The notes beneath the pieces were generated by a model that saw nothing but the letters and a program-made list of their open reading frames with translations, was not told the origin of the DNA and ran no database searches. This document shows positions 1 through 5,654 of a stretch of 8,693 bases of DNA, piece after piece. The DNA is from an uncultured Lachnospiraceae bacterium. Its GTDB lineage: Bacteria > Bacillota > Clostridia > Lachnospirales > Lachnospiraceae. The number at the start of each line of letters is the position of its first letter. Position 1 is the first letter of the stretch. A program made the position numbers and the translations under genes. The stretch covers positions 1 through 8,693 of the forward strand of contig CAMTBF010000120.1 in assembly GCA_947068385.1 (NCBI GenBank), given 5' to 3'.

Positions 1-1243
1 GGGCCAGGTAGGGCTTGAGCATGTTGGAGATGTCGAAGCTCCCGCCGTTCACCGCTCCGGCGCCTACGATGTTGTGAATTTCATCGATGTAGACGATTGC
101 CCGCTCCTCCTGGGCGATGCTGTCCATGACGCGCTTGAAGCGCTTCTCGAAATCCCCCCGGTACTGGGTGCCCGCCAGCAGGCTTCCCAGATCCAGCGCA
201 AAGATTTTCGCGCCGCGCAGCGGCTCCGGCACCTTTCCCTCCTCCAGCAGCCGGGCCAGGCCGTAGGTGATGGCAGTCTTGCCTACGCCGGGCTCGCCGA
301 TGTGCAGGGGGTTGTTCTTGTCCTTGCGGCAGAGAATCTGCATGGTGCGCTCCAGCTCCTGCTCCCGGCCGATCAGGGGGTTCCTTCCTTTCAGCTCTTC
401 ATTGAGGCAGGTGGCGTACTGCCGCCAGAAGGCGTCCTCCGCCAAGGTCTCATCATCCTCATCCTCCTCGTCGTCCATGCTCTCCCAGTCGCCCTCATCC
501 CAGGCATCCTCGTCATCTATCCGCCGGTCTTCCTCCTTGGAGCCTGGTCTTCTGCCAGAGCTTTCCGGCCTGAAGTCCGCGTCACCATCCGATCCGGCTA
601 GGTCTTCTTCCCTGGAACCTGCGCCCTGGTTCAACCCACCTGAGCTTTTCTCCCCGGATTCCGTGTAGCCATCCGATCCGGCTATGTCCCCATCCCCTGC
701 CTTCCCGTCCCACGGGCGGGCGGACTCCTGCGCTCTCCTGCCCGATTCTGCAGGGTTCGCCTGGTGCCCCTTTTTCCTGCGGGCAGTCCTGCCCTGTCTG
801 CCCTTCCGCGCCTCTTCCTCATAGGCGATGGTCATTTCCTGCAGCAGATCCACCCGCTCCACTCCCTGGAGCCTCATATAGTAGACCGCATAGCTCTCCC
901 CCAGCCCATACATGGCGGAAATCAGGTGGGACAGCTCCATCATGGGCTTATCGCCGTTCTGGGCAGCCTCCCACCCCTGGGCCAGCACATATCCCATGCC
1001 CTGGGAGAGCTGGGGCTCATCCTCGGGCCCCGCGGTCTGCTCCATATATTCCTCCAGGTAGCCGCGCAGATCCCTGTCCAGCCTTTTCCGATTCCCGCCG
1101 CAGCTCTCAAAAGCCCTGGCGAACACCTGGTTCTCACAGGCCGCATACAGAGCCAGCTCCGGCGTCACATATTCAAAGCGGGCGTTCTTCGCCAGAGAAA
1201 AAGCCCTGTCGATGACCTCCGCCACTTCCCTCGATACGTACAT
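1..1243 (-). CDS. clpA: ATP-dependent Clp protease ATP-binding subunit ClpA (5' part only, runs off the left edge)
   Basis: AAA+ unfoldase that feeds substrates to the ClpP peptidase in the cytoplasm. 414 codons are visible. The start is the ATG at 1243, two bases after the clpS stop (TGAACATG), so translation is probably coupled. Residues 1-145 are the Clp N-domain (MYVSREVAEVIDRAF..., then TPELAL) where ClpS docks. Residues about 150-270 are a long charged linker ending in an Asp/Glu-rich tract. The first AAA+ module begins near NPLIGRE (288-294), with Walker A GEPGVGKTA (316-324), pore-loop-region GTQYRGDFEKR and Walker B IVYIDEIH (383-390, catalytic E388). The second AAA+ domain and ClpP-binding loop lie beyond the edge. 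E. coli ClpA has a linker of only about 25 residues, so this one is greatly expanded. The neighbouring clpS distinguishes it from ClpC or ClpB. Identity is secure; the linker's role is unknown. Confidence 0.95.
   Translation of the reverse strand, partial: MYVSREVAEVIDRAFSLAKNARFEYVTPELALYAACENQVFARAFESCGGNRKRLDRDLRGYLEEYMEQTAGPEDEPQLSQGMGYVLAQGWEAAQNGDKPMMELSHLISAMYGLGESYAVYYMRLQGVERVDLLQEMTIAYEEEARKGRQGRTARRKKGHQANPAESGRRAQESARPWDGKAGDGDIAGSDGYTESGEKSSGGLNQGAGSREEDLAGSDGDADFRPESSGRRPGSKEEDRRIDDEDAWDEGDWESMDDEEDEDDETLAEDAFWRQYATCLNEELKGRNPLIGREQELERTMQILCRKDKNNPLHIGEPGVGKTAITYGLARLLEEGKVPEPLRGAKIFALDLGSLLAGTQYRGDFEKRFKRVMDSIAQEERAIVYIDEIHNIVGAGAVNGGSFDISNMLKPYLA
526..684 (-). repeat. Imperfect tandem duplication inside the ClpA linker
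   Basis: An identical 16-mer, CCATCCGATCCGGCTA (+ strand), occurs at 585-600 and 669-684. A second matching block lies at 526-546 and 601-621 (18 of 21 bases alike). In protein terms, residues about 188-214 start AGSDG and end AGSREED, and residues 216-239 start AGSDG and end PGSKEED. This indicates duplication of a unit of about 75-84 bases in the linker, with in-frame length differences between copies. Confidence 0.75.
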
Positions 1244-1245
1244 GT

Positions 1246-1545
1246 TCACGTCTCCTCCACCGTCATCCGGAAAGGATGGCCCTGTTCCCGTGCCCGGCCC
1301 AACGCCGTCTGCACCTTCGTCACCGCGATGTCGTAAGGATAGCTCCCCACTGCGGCACGGCCGCTTTCATGCACCATCAGCATCAATCTCTCCGCCTCCG
1401 GCACGGATTTATGGAAGATATCGATCAAAATATCCACCACGAAATCCATGGGGGTGAAGTCGTCATTGTGCATGACCACCCGGTAATGTCTGGGCTCCCG
1501 TATATTGATTCTTGTTTTTTCCCTTGTCTCTCCCTGTACTGCCAT
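1246..1545 (-). CDS. clpS: ATP-dependent Clp protease adaptor protein ClpS
   Basis: Small cytoplasmic adaptor that binds N-degron substrates and the ClpA N-domain and hands the substrate to ClpAP. About 99 residues from the ATG at 1545 (MAVQGETREKTR...), a usual ClpS length with a short flexible N-tail. Diagnostic motifs are PRHYRVVMHNDDFTPMDFV (Asn/Asp pair of the N-degron pocket) and LMLMVHESGRAAVG (conserved MxVHxxG), followed by the C-terminal helix with TALGRAREQGHPF. The frame stays open upstream to a TTG at 1602, but those 19 codons do not look like ClpS and the ATG gives the family's usual start. The ribosome binding site before 1545 is weak (GGGAAGAG). The stop is two bases from the clpA start, so the pair form one operon. 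Confidence 0.93.
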   Translation of the reverse strand: MAVQGETREKTRINIREPRHYRVVMHNDDFTPMDFVVDILIDIFHKSVPEAERLMLMVHESGRAAVGSYPYDIAVTKVQTALGRAREQGHPFRMTVEET

Positions 1546-1617
1546 GATGCTCTTCCCGATTCCTTTTCCGCGATGTCTCCTGGATGCTATTTCAGTATTC
1601 AATGCTCTCGGTCGCCA

Positions 1618-1675
1618 ATGCTTGCCATGCCGTCCAGCCTACCAACGGCAGATGCCATGGATTGGTGGCAGGCAT
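1618..1675 (-). repeat. Nested inverted repeats between the GH3 gene and clpS
   Basis: ATGCTTGCCA (1618-1627) and TGGCAGGCAT (1666-1675) are complementary with one G-T pair. Inside them TGCCGT (1628-1633) and ACGGCA (1645-1650) form a second six-pair hairpin. The outer arm overlaps the GH3 stop codon (TTA on + at 1675-1677). No T-run follows on the minus strand, so this is not a classic terminator. It could be an RNA processing or attenuation hairpin between the GH3 gene and clpSA. Confidence 0.45.
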
Positions 1676-4152
1676 TATCCCTGGTGAGTATGCCCATTCC
1701 TGTCAATCCCATATCTGTGGACTCTCTCGTCTTCTATTGTCCCATTGTAGTCCATTCCGAATCCGAAATCGTACACATGGCCCTCTTCATCCTGATAGCA
1801 CTCCATGTCGAAGGGCACATCCTCCCTCTGGCGTTCCACCGTCTCCATGTCCTTTGGCAGCTGCACCGGCAGCAGTCCCTGGGGCGCGAAGCGCCCTGTC
1901 AGCACATCCAGCACGGCCTGGGGGCTCACGCCGTACTCCACCAGCAGCGCGTCCGTGTATGGCTCCAGTTCGGCCATGACCATGGGGGTCTTTAATGACA
2001 CTATTGTGACTACAGGCTTGCCGCCCATCCTCCGGCGCATGTCCAGCACCAGGTCCAGATCCGCCTCATTGGCGGCCCGGTTCCATTTCCCCCGGTAGCC
2101 CCGATCCCGGCCCTCCTCCAGAGGGTCTCCTCCCGCTATGCTCCCCTCCCTGGCCGCATTGGCCTGGTAGGGACGGTACTGCAAAGTCACGGGCACATAG
2201 CCATTTCCGCCCGCTTTCCGGTCTTCCGGGCTGTATCCCACGGAAATCGGGGACTCGATGAAGAGCAGGGCCGCGTCCGCCTCCTCGGGGGTGTCCACCA
2301 CCTGGAAGTAATCCGAAGCCGCCATCTTTCCTGCGGGGGTGACCGTCCTGTCCTCTGTGGGCGTGCTCATGAAGCTTAAGTAGGACTTGATGAATCTGTC
2401 CGGCACATAGACCCTTATGCCTTTCTTCAGGGGGAGCACGCCGGATTTATTTTTCAGCAGGGTCACGGATTTGAGCTGGGACTGATAGCCCTTTTCCCGG
2501 AATGCGGGGCAGCCCACAGTGGCCAGGGACTCCTCCAGCTTCAGGTAAGGGTTCTCGAACAGGCCCGTGCGGAAGATGTTCAGCAGCAGCCTGTAGGCGG
2601 AGCGGCGGAATCTGGCGTCTGCCGCGGCCTGGCCGTATTTGTCGCAGGCCATTTCATAGGCCTCCAGCACAGGCGCCACCGCATTGTTGCCGCCGAACTG
2701 GTCCACGCCTGCCTCCAGCGCCTTGAAATGCCTCTGGCCCTCTGTCAGATGCTCTACGCCCCAGCATTTTCCGGCGAAGGTCTCCTCGTCCTCTCCCATG
2801 TCGTGGGTGATTCCCCAGTCGGTGCACACCACGCCCTCATAGCCCAGCTCCTCCCGCAGCAGGTCCTGTATCAGGTATCTGCTGTAGGAATTGCCTACAT
2901 TTTCCCCGTATTTCGTATCGATTCCGTAGGAGATGGTGTAATAGGGCATCACGGCGCTGGCCTTTTTCGTCTTCCCCTCCAGGGAGAAGGCGCCCTCGGT
3001 GAAGGGCCGCAGATGCTCCTTGAAATTGTCGCCCGGATAGACAGCATATTTTCCGTAGGCGTAATGGGCGTCCCGTCCGGCCTCTCCCATCCCGCCGCCG
3101 GGGAAGTGCTTTACCATGGTGTTGACGCTGTCCTTTCCCCAGCCGTCCTCGGAGGCCTTTGTGGTCTGGAAGCCGTCGCAGTAGGCCTTTGTCATGTCGA
3201 TGGTCATCTGGGCGTGCTCCCCGAAGGTGTCCGCGAAGCGCATCCATCTGGGCTCCGTGGCCAGGTCTATCTGGGGCGACAGGGCCGTGGTGATTCCCAG
3301 GGCGCGATATTCCGCAGAGGCGATCTCTCCGAATTCCTCTACCAGCTTGGGGTCGAATGTGGCGGACAGGCCGATGCCTCCCGCCCACTTGGAGATGGGC
3401 TCTCCGGTGACGCCCATGTACTCCGCAGAAGACCCTGCCCCATGCCTGGGGTCCGAGCTGTTGTTGGCCGGGATGCCGAAGCCGCAGGACTCTGCCAGGG
3501 CCTGTAGCTTATTGTTCCAGCGCACCGCCGTCTCCGTGCTCTCCAGCCCCATGACCAGCACGTGGCGCACTCTGTCCTTTCGGATGAATTCCTTCTGCTG
3601 GTCTGTGAGCTCCCAGGGGGCCGCGCCGCTCTCCTCGTAGGCTTTCCCGCCGTAGGTGCCGCCGAAGGCCGCGGCTCTGGGGCCTTTTGCAGGAACCAGC
3701 TGGTGGGCGCTGTAGAGCATCAGCCCGGCCATGTCCTCAATGGAGAGCCGCTGGGACAGGTCTTTCGCCCGCTCCTCGTAGGAGAGCCTCCAGTCCTCAT
3801 AGGGTGCCAGTTCTCCGGTTCCCAGAAAGTCTTTGAATGCAAATCCGTCTACGTTTATTATTCCTACGCGGCTGCCCTCGGCCAGGCCCAGGGTCTGTCC
3901 TCCCTCGTTCACGATCAGGATGTAGCCGTCCTCTTTCTGTTCTCTCCATTTTCGCTCCATGTTCCTCACTCTCTTTCCTGAAAAGTCGTTTTGCGGCCTG
4001 TTCTTTGCTCTTTCCATACAAGGCGTCTCAATGGGGGTAAATCCAAAGCTGCGGTAAGTTTCTTTGATCACGTTCATCACATAATCCCGGATCTGCATTT
4101 CTTCCGGTAAAATATCTTTCATGCCGTTTACGGGCTTTTTTGCCAATGCCAT
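1675..4152 (-). CDS. Glycoside hydrolase family 3 (beta-glucosidase-type), fused in frame behind a HisRS N-terminal fragment
   Basis: 825 codons. Residues 1-45 are the start of histidyl-tRNA synthetase. The GH3 enzyme, which hydrolyses terminal beta-linked sugars (exact sugar not predictable), occupies the rest. GH3 signs: a family-typical leader ending LAPYEDWRLS (115-124), catalytic barrel with KHFPGGGMGEAGRD (348-361), nucleophile Asp445 in VVCTDWG (441-447), then the second domain with VTLLKNKSGVLPL, a segment TGRFAPQGLLPVQLP, and the end YDFGFGMDYNG. No signal peptide or membrane helix is seen, so it is probably cytosolic. The likely native GH3 start is Met65 (ATG at 3960, 761 residues), with GAGG a few bases upstream (+ strand 3964-3967). 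Met46 (4017) is an alternative. G+C is about 63% in the core (sampled line) but falls to about 35-38% in the hisS head. The GH3 call is secure; whether the fusion is biological is doubtful. Confidence 0.85.
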   Translation of the reverse strand: MALAKKPVNGMKDILPEEMQIRDYVMNVIKETYRSFGFTPIETPCMERAKNRPQNDFSGKRVRNMERKWREQKEDGYILIVNEGGQTLGLAEGSRVGIINVDGFAFKDFLGTGELAPYEDWRLSYEERAKDLSQRLSIEDMAGLMLYSAHQLVPAKGPRAAAFGGTYGGKAYEESGAAPWELTDQQKEFIRKDRVRHVLVMGLESTETAVRWNNKLQALAESCGFGIPANNSSDPRHGAGSSAEYMGVTGEPISKWAGGIGLSATFDPKLVEEFGEIASAEYRALGITTALSPQIDLATEPRWMRFADTFGEHAQMTIDMTKAYCDGFQTTKASEDGWGKDSVNTMVKHFPGGGMGEAGRDAHYAYGKYAVYPGDNFKEHLRPFTEGAFSLEGKTKKASAVMPYYTISYGIDTKYGENVGNSYSRYLIQDLLREELGYEGVVCTDWGITHDMGEDEETFAGKCWGVEHLTEGQRHFKALEAGVDQFGGNNAVAPVLEAYEMACDKYGQAAADARFRRSAYRLLLNIFRTGLFENPYLKLEESLATVGCPAFREKGYQSQLKSVTLLKNKSGVLPLKKGIRVYVPDRFIKSYLSFMSTPTEDRTVTPAGKMAASDYFQVVDTPEEADAALLFIESPISVGYSPEDRKAGGNGYVPVTLQYRPYQANAAREGSIAGGDPLEEGRDRGYRGKWNRAANEADLDLVLDMRRRMGGKPVVTIVSLKTPMVMAELEPYTDALLVEYGVSPQAVLDVLTGRFAPQGLLPVQLPKDMETVERQREDVPFDMECYQDEEGHVYDFGFGMDYNGTIEDERVHRYGIDRNGHTHQG
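4018..4152 (-). pseudogene. hisS: hisS 5' fragment (first ~45 codons of histidyl-tRNA synthetase)
   Basis: Starts at the ATG at 4152. Residues 1-45 (MALAKKPVNGMKDILPEEM... to FGFTPIETPC) match the N-terminus of clostridial HisRS, a class II synthetase of about 415-430 residues that charges tRNA-His. From residue 46 the protein becomes MERAKNRPQ, where HisRS normally continues with VEHIENL-like sequence. The frame continues into the GH3 gene instead. Motifs 2 and 3 and the anticodon-binding domain are absent, so this cannot work as a synthetase. hisS is essential, so a complete copy should lie elsewhere in the genome. Confidence 0.82.
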
Positions 4153-4160
4153 TTTTGTTT

Positions 4161-4167
4161 CCTCCTT
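4161..4167 (-). promoter_or_regulatory. Consensus ribosome binding site of hisS
   Basis: AAGGAGG on the minus strand, eight bases before the ATG at 4152. It is perfect and well spaced and supports 4152 as the authentic hisS start. In the present arrangement it would drive translation of the HisS-GH3 chimera. Confidence 0.8.
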
Positions 4168-4214
4168 GTTTGTTCTGCTGTCTGGCTTTTTCTGCGTTTA
4201 CAAAGTATTAAATC

Positions 4215-4478
4215 TTAAAAATCCATGAACAGCTTCCGTTTCCTCTCAATCATTTCGTCTATTTTTTCTATATAAAGCGCCACATCCTTCACATTCTCAC
4301 ACCGCTCAATCCCCCGCTCCGCAGACACCCGCTTGGAAATGCTGCCGGCTCCGCAGGCCAGAATGCTCTGTTTCTCCTCCATCATCAGAATATTATAAAA
4401 TCCTGCCTTGTCTTGCCGGGCATACCCTACATTTTCAAAGTTCCCCGCCATATTTTTCTGGCGGTAGAGATAATAGGG
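4215..4478 (-). pseudogene. hemZ: hemZ 3' fragment (C-terminus of the HemN-like radical-SAM coproporphyrinogen dehydrogenase HemZ)
   Basis: About 88 codons ending at the TAA at 4215-4217. The sequence PYYLYRQKNMAGNFENVGYA, then KAGFYNILMMEEKQSILACG and GSISKRV, is the characteristic C-terminal part of HemZ, the oxygen-independent coproporphyrinogen III oxidase-like protein of Bacillota, which is normally about 480-500 residues long. The radical-SAM CxxxCxxC core and everything N-terminal to it are missing. Homology that I recognise stops at the Pro codon (4476-4478). The frame stays open for roughly 30 more codons with unfamiliar, Trp/Tyr-rich sequence (…NRQLIYIS). An ATG at 4451 lies inside the domain and is not a plausible start. 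hemZ followed by hisS is a familiar order in Clostridia, and the 62-base gap fits an operon. Confidence 0.8.
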
Positions 4479-4505
4479 GGAGATATAGATTAGTTGCCGA
4501 TTAGG

Positions 4506-4537
4506 GCGGAAATTCCAATTCCACTCTAATTCTCCGC
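4506..4537. repeat. Inverted repeat upstream of the XRE regulator
   Basis: GCGGAAATT (4506-4514) and AATTCTCCGC (4528-4537) pair over nine positions with one bulged base and a 13-base loop. There is no T-run on either strand, so a terminator is unlikely. It lies about 90 bases before the XRE start codon, where an operator or 5' hairpin could sit, and just beyond the point where hemZ homology ends. The rest of the 4479-4628 gap holds no other gene I can see. Confidence 0.4.
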
Positions 4538-4628
4538 AAAAGGGATAGTATTTTGGTGAAAGGCGTTATACGATAGAGGAAAACAAATGTGAAGTATCTT
4601 GAAGATGCTTTTCGAAGGAGGACTTTAG

Positions 4629-5102
4629 ATGGATCAAATAATGATCGGAGCTTTTCTGACAAAGAAGCGTAAAGAAAAGAATATGACGCAGGCGGTACTC
4701 GCAGAGCGTCTGGGTGTTTCGAACAAAACAATCTCCAAATGGGAGACGGGGAAATGTATGCCCGATTACAGTGTGATCGATCCGCTTTGCAAGGAACTGG
4801 AAATAACGGTTGCCGAATTACTGGACGGGGAAGAAAAAACAGATAAAAGTGTCCGTATTTATGATGATGCACAGATTCTTGAACTACTTAAAAGGACGCA
4901 GAAGCTTGAGGATCAGAAGATAGTTTTGTATGGGGTACTTCTGATGGTTATAGGGCTTACATTTCTGTCGATTCATTTTAATATCGGCGGAAGTAATGTC
5001 AGAGATTTTGTCTCGGGGGTTCTGCTTGGACTTTCTATTTTTGAAATGTTGGCGGGGATTTATATTGTCGCCAGAGGGTTAGAGCGGCAGAAAAAATGTT
5101 AA
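4629..5102 (+). CDS. XRE-family HTH transcriptional regulator with two C-terminal membrane helices
   Basis: 157 residues. The start is the ATG at 4629, behind AAGGAGG ending eight bases earlier. Residues 6-66 form an HTH_XRE (Cro/C1-type) domain: LTKKRKEKNMTQAVLAERLGV, recognition helix around SNKTISKWETGKCMPD, then PLCKELEITVAELLDGE. After a short charged linker there are two hydrophobic segments, about 98-117 and 127-149, so the DNA-binding domain should be tethered to the inner face of the membrane. Proteins of this plan are common single regulators in Clostridia; their signals are mostly unknown. No phage or transposon genes accompany it. The target could be itself or the downstream flxA-like gene, but nothing in the sequence settles this. 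Family call is secure, function unknown. Confidence 0.88.
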   Translation: MDQIMIGAFLTKKRKEKNMTQAVLAERLGVSNKTISKWETGKCMPDYSVIDPLCKELEITVAELLDGEEKTDKSVRIYDDAQILELLKRTQKLEDQKIVLYGVLLMVIGLTFLSIHFNIGGSNVRDFVSGVLLGLSIFEMLAGIYIVARGLERQKKC

Positions 5103-5174
5103 TTTGATTCCACAGGTAGGTTTTTTGGAAACTGACATCTCATTACAATGAAACAACCGTTCAATACAAATCTA

Positions 5175-5202
5175 TTGAAATCCCTCAGTAAAGAATTATA
5201 AT
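5175..5202 (+). promoter_or_regulatory. Near-consensus sigma-A promoter for the FlxA-like gene
   Basis: -35 TTGAAA (5175-5180), 16-base spacer, -10 TATAAT (5197-5202). The start codon of the next gene is 34 bases downstream with AAGGAGGG between them, so transcription likely begins near 5209. Promoter quality suggests strong basal expression. Confidence 0.8.
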
Positions 5203-5235
5203 GATATCATATTACAAAGCAAGGAGGGATCATGT

Positions 5236-5544
5236 ATGTCAGTTTCAGGAATTGGTTCTGCAGATCATGTTCAGAGGAACGAACCTAATACGAATACACA
5301 GTCTATTGATCAGAAGATCCGGGAGTTGAAGGATCAGATGAAAAAGGTCAAAGAGAATAAGAAGCTCTCCCCCGAAGAGAAGGAGAAGAGAATTAAGAAT
5401 CTTGAACAGCAGATCAAGAAGCTGGAAGAGCAGAAACAGAAGATGAAGAAGAAAGAATCCGAGGCCGAGGACCCGACGAAAAATAATACAGCAAACGGGC
5501 CGGGGGAAGAAGGAAAAGGCGATTATATCGATATACAGGCATGA
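5236..5544 (+). CDS. FlxA-like coiled-coil protein
   Basis: 102 residues. The start is the ATG at 5236 with AAGGAGGG about eight bases upstream; an out-of-frame ATG at 5232 is ignored. The N-terminus MSVSGIGSAD is the short conserved opening of Clostridia FlxA-like proteins. Residues 24-76 are a continuous Lys/Glu-rich heptad coiled coil (IDQKIRELKDQMKKV..., LEQQIKKLEEQKQKM). The C-tail (77-102) is acidic, Gly/Asn-rich and probably disordered. There is no signal peptide, membrane segment or Cys. The family is named for E. coli FlxA, a flagellar-regulon gene of unknown role; in gut Clostridia it often stands alone and no flagellar gene is visible here. It has its own promoter and terminator and is likely a monocistronic unit. 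Biochemical function unknown. Confidence 0.75.
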   Translation: MSVSGIGSADHVQRNEPNTNTQSIDQKIRELKDQMKKVKENKKLSPEEKEKRIKNLEQQIKKLEEQKQKMKKKESEAEDPTKNNTANGPGEEGKGDYIDIQA

Positions 5545-5566
5545 TGAAAAGTCTGATGAAAAGTCT
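5543..5566 (+). repeat. Perfect 12-base tandem repeat at the end of the FlxA-like gene
   Basis: GATGAAAAGTCT occurs twice without a gap (5543-5554, 5555-5566). The first copy overlaps the TGA stop and the second forms the left arm of the terminator hairpin. It probably arose by slippage duplication of the terminator arm. Confidence 0.8.
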
Positions 5567-5597
5567 CAATGCGGTTTGCCGTGTTGGGACTTTTCTA
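5559..5597 (+). terminator. Strong intrinsic terminator after the FlxA-like gene
   Basis: A hairpin of 16 consecutive pairs (including G-T pairs): AAAAGTCTCAATGCGG (5559-5574) with GCCGTGTTGGGACTTTT (5578-5594), four-base loop. The stem starts with an A-run and ends in TTTTCT. The A-run/T-run symmetry means it could also work on the minus strand. It separates the FlxA-like unit from the ClC gene. Confidence 0.85.
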
Positions 5598-5613
5598 ATT
5601 ACCACCCTTACTG

Positions 5614-5619
5614 TATAAT
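5614..5619 (+). promoter_or_regulatory. Candidate -10 element for the ClC gene
   Basis: TATAAT at 5614-5619, 36 bases before the ClC start codon. No good -35 lies 16-18 bases upstream (only T-rich sequence from the terminator), so the full promoter is uncertain. A separate promoter is needed here because the preceding terminator is strong. Confidence 0.4.
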
Positions 5620-5654
5620 GAAATAGAGAGAATAATGTATGGGGAGAGAGAAGA

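Noticed and set aside
74..668. Plus-strand ORFs across the clpA region
   Set aside because: Shadows of the high-G+C ClpA frame, made of Leu/Ser-rich runs. The opposite strand carries unmistakable Walker motifs.
1246..1602. Longer ClpS starting at TTG 1602
   Set aside because: The extra 19 codons do not resemble ClpS and the ATG at 1545 gives the normal N-terminus, although its ribosome binding site is weak.
2728..3507. 259-codon plus-strand ORF inside the GH3 gene
   Set aside because: It lies antisense to the GH3 catalytic region, which has clear family motifs, and no domain is recognisable in it.
4501..4872. Minus-strand ORF of 123 codons across the XRE gene start
   Set aside because: It is antisense to a well-supported HTH gene, low complexity in character and without a ribosome binding site. 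It is a shadow.
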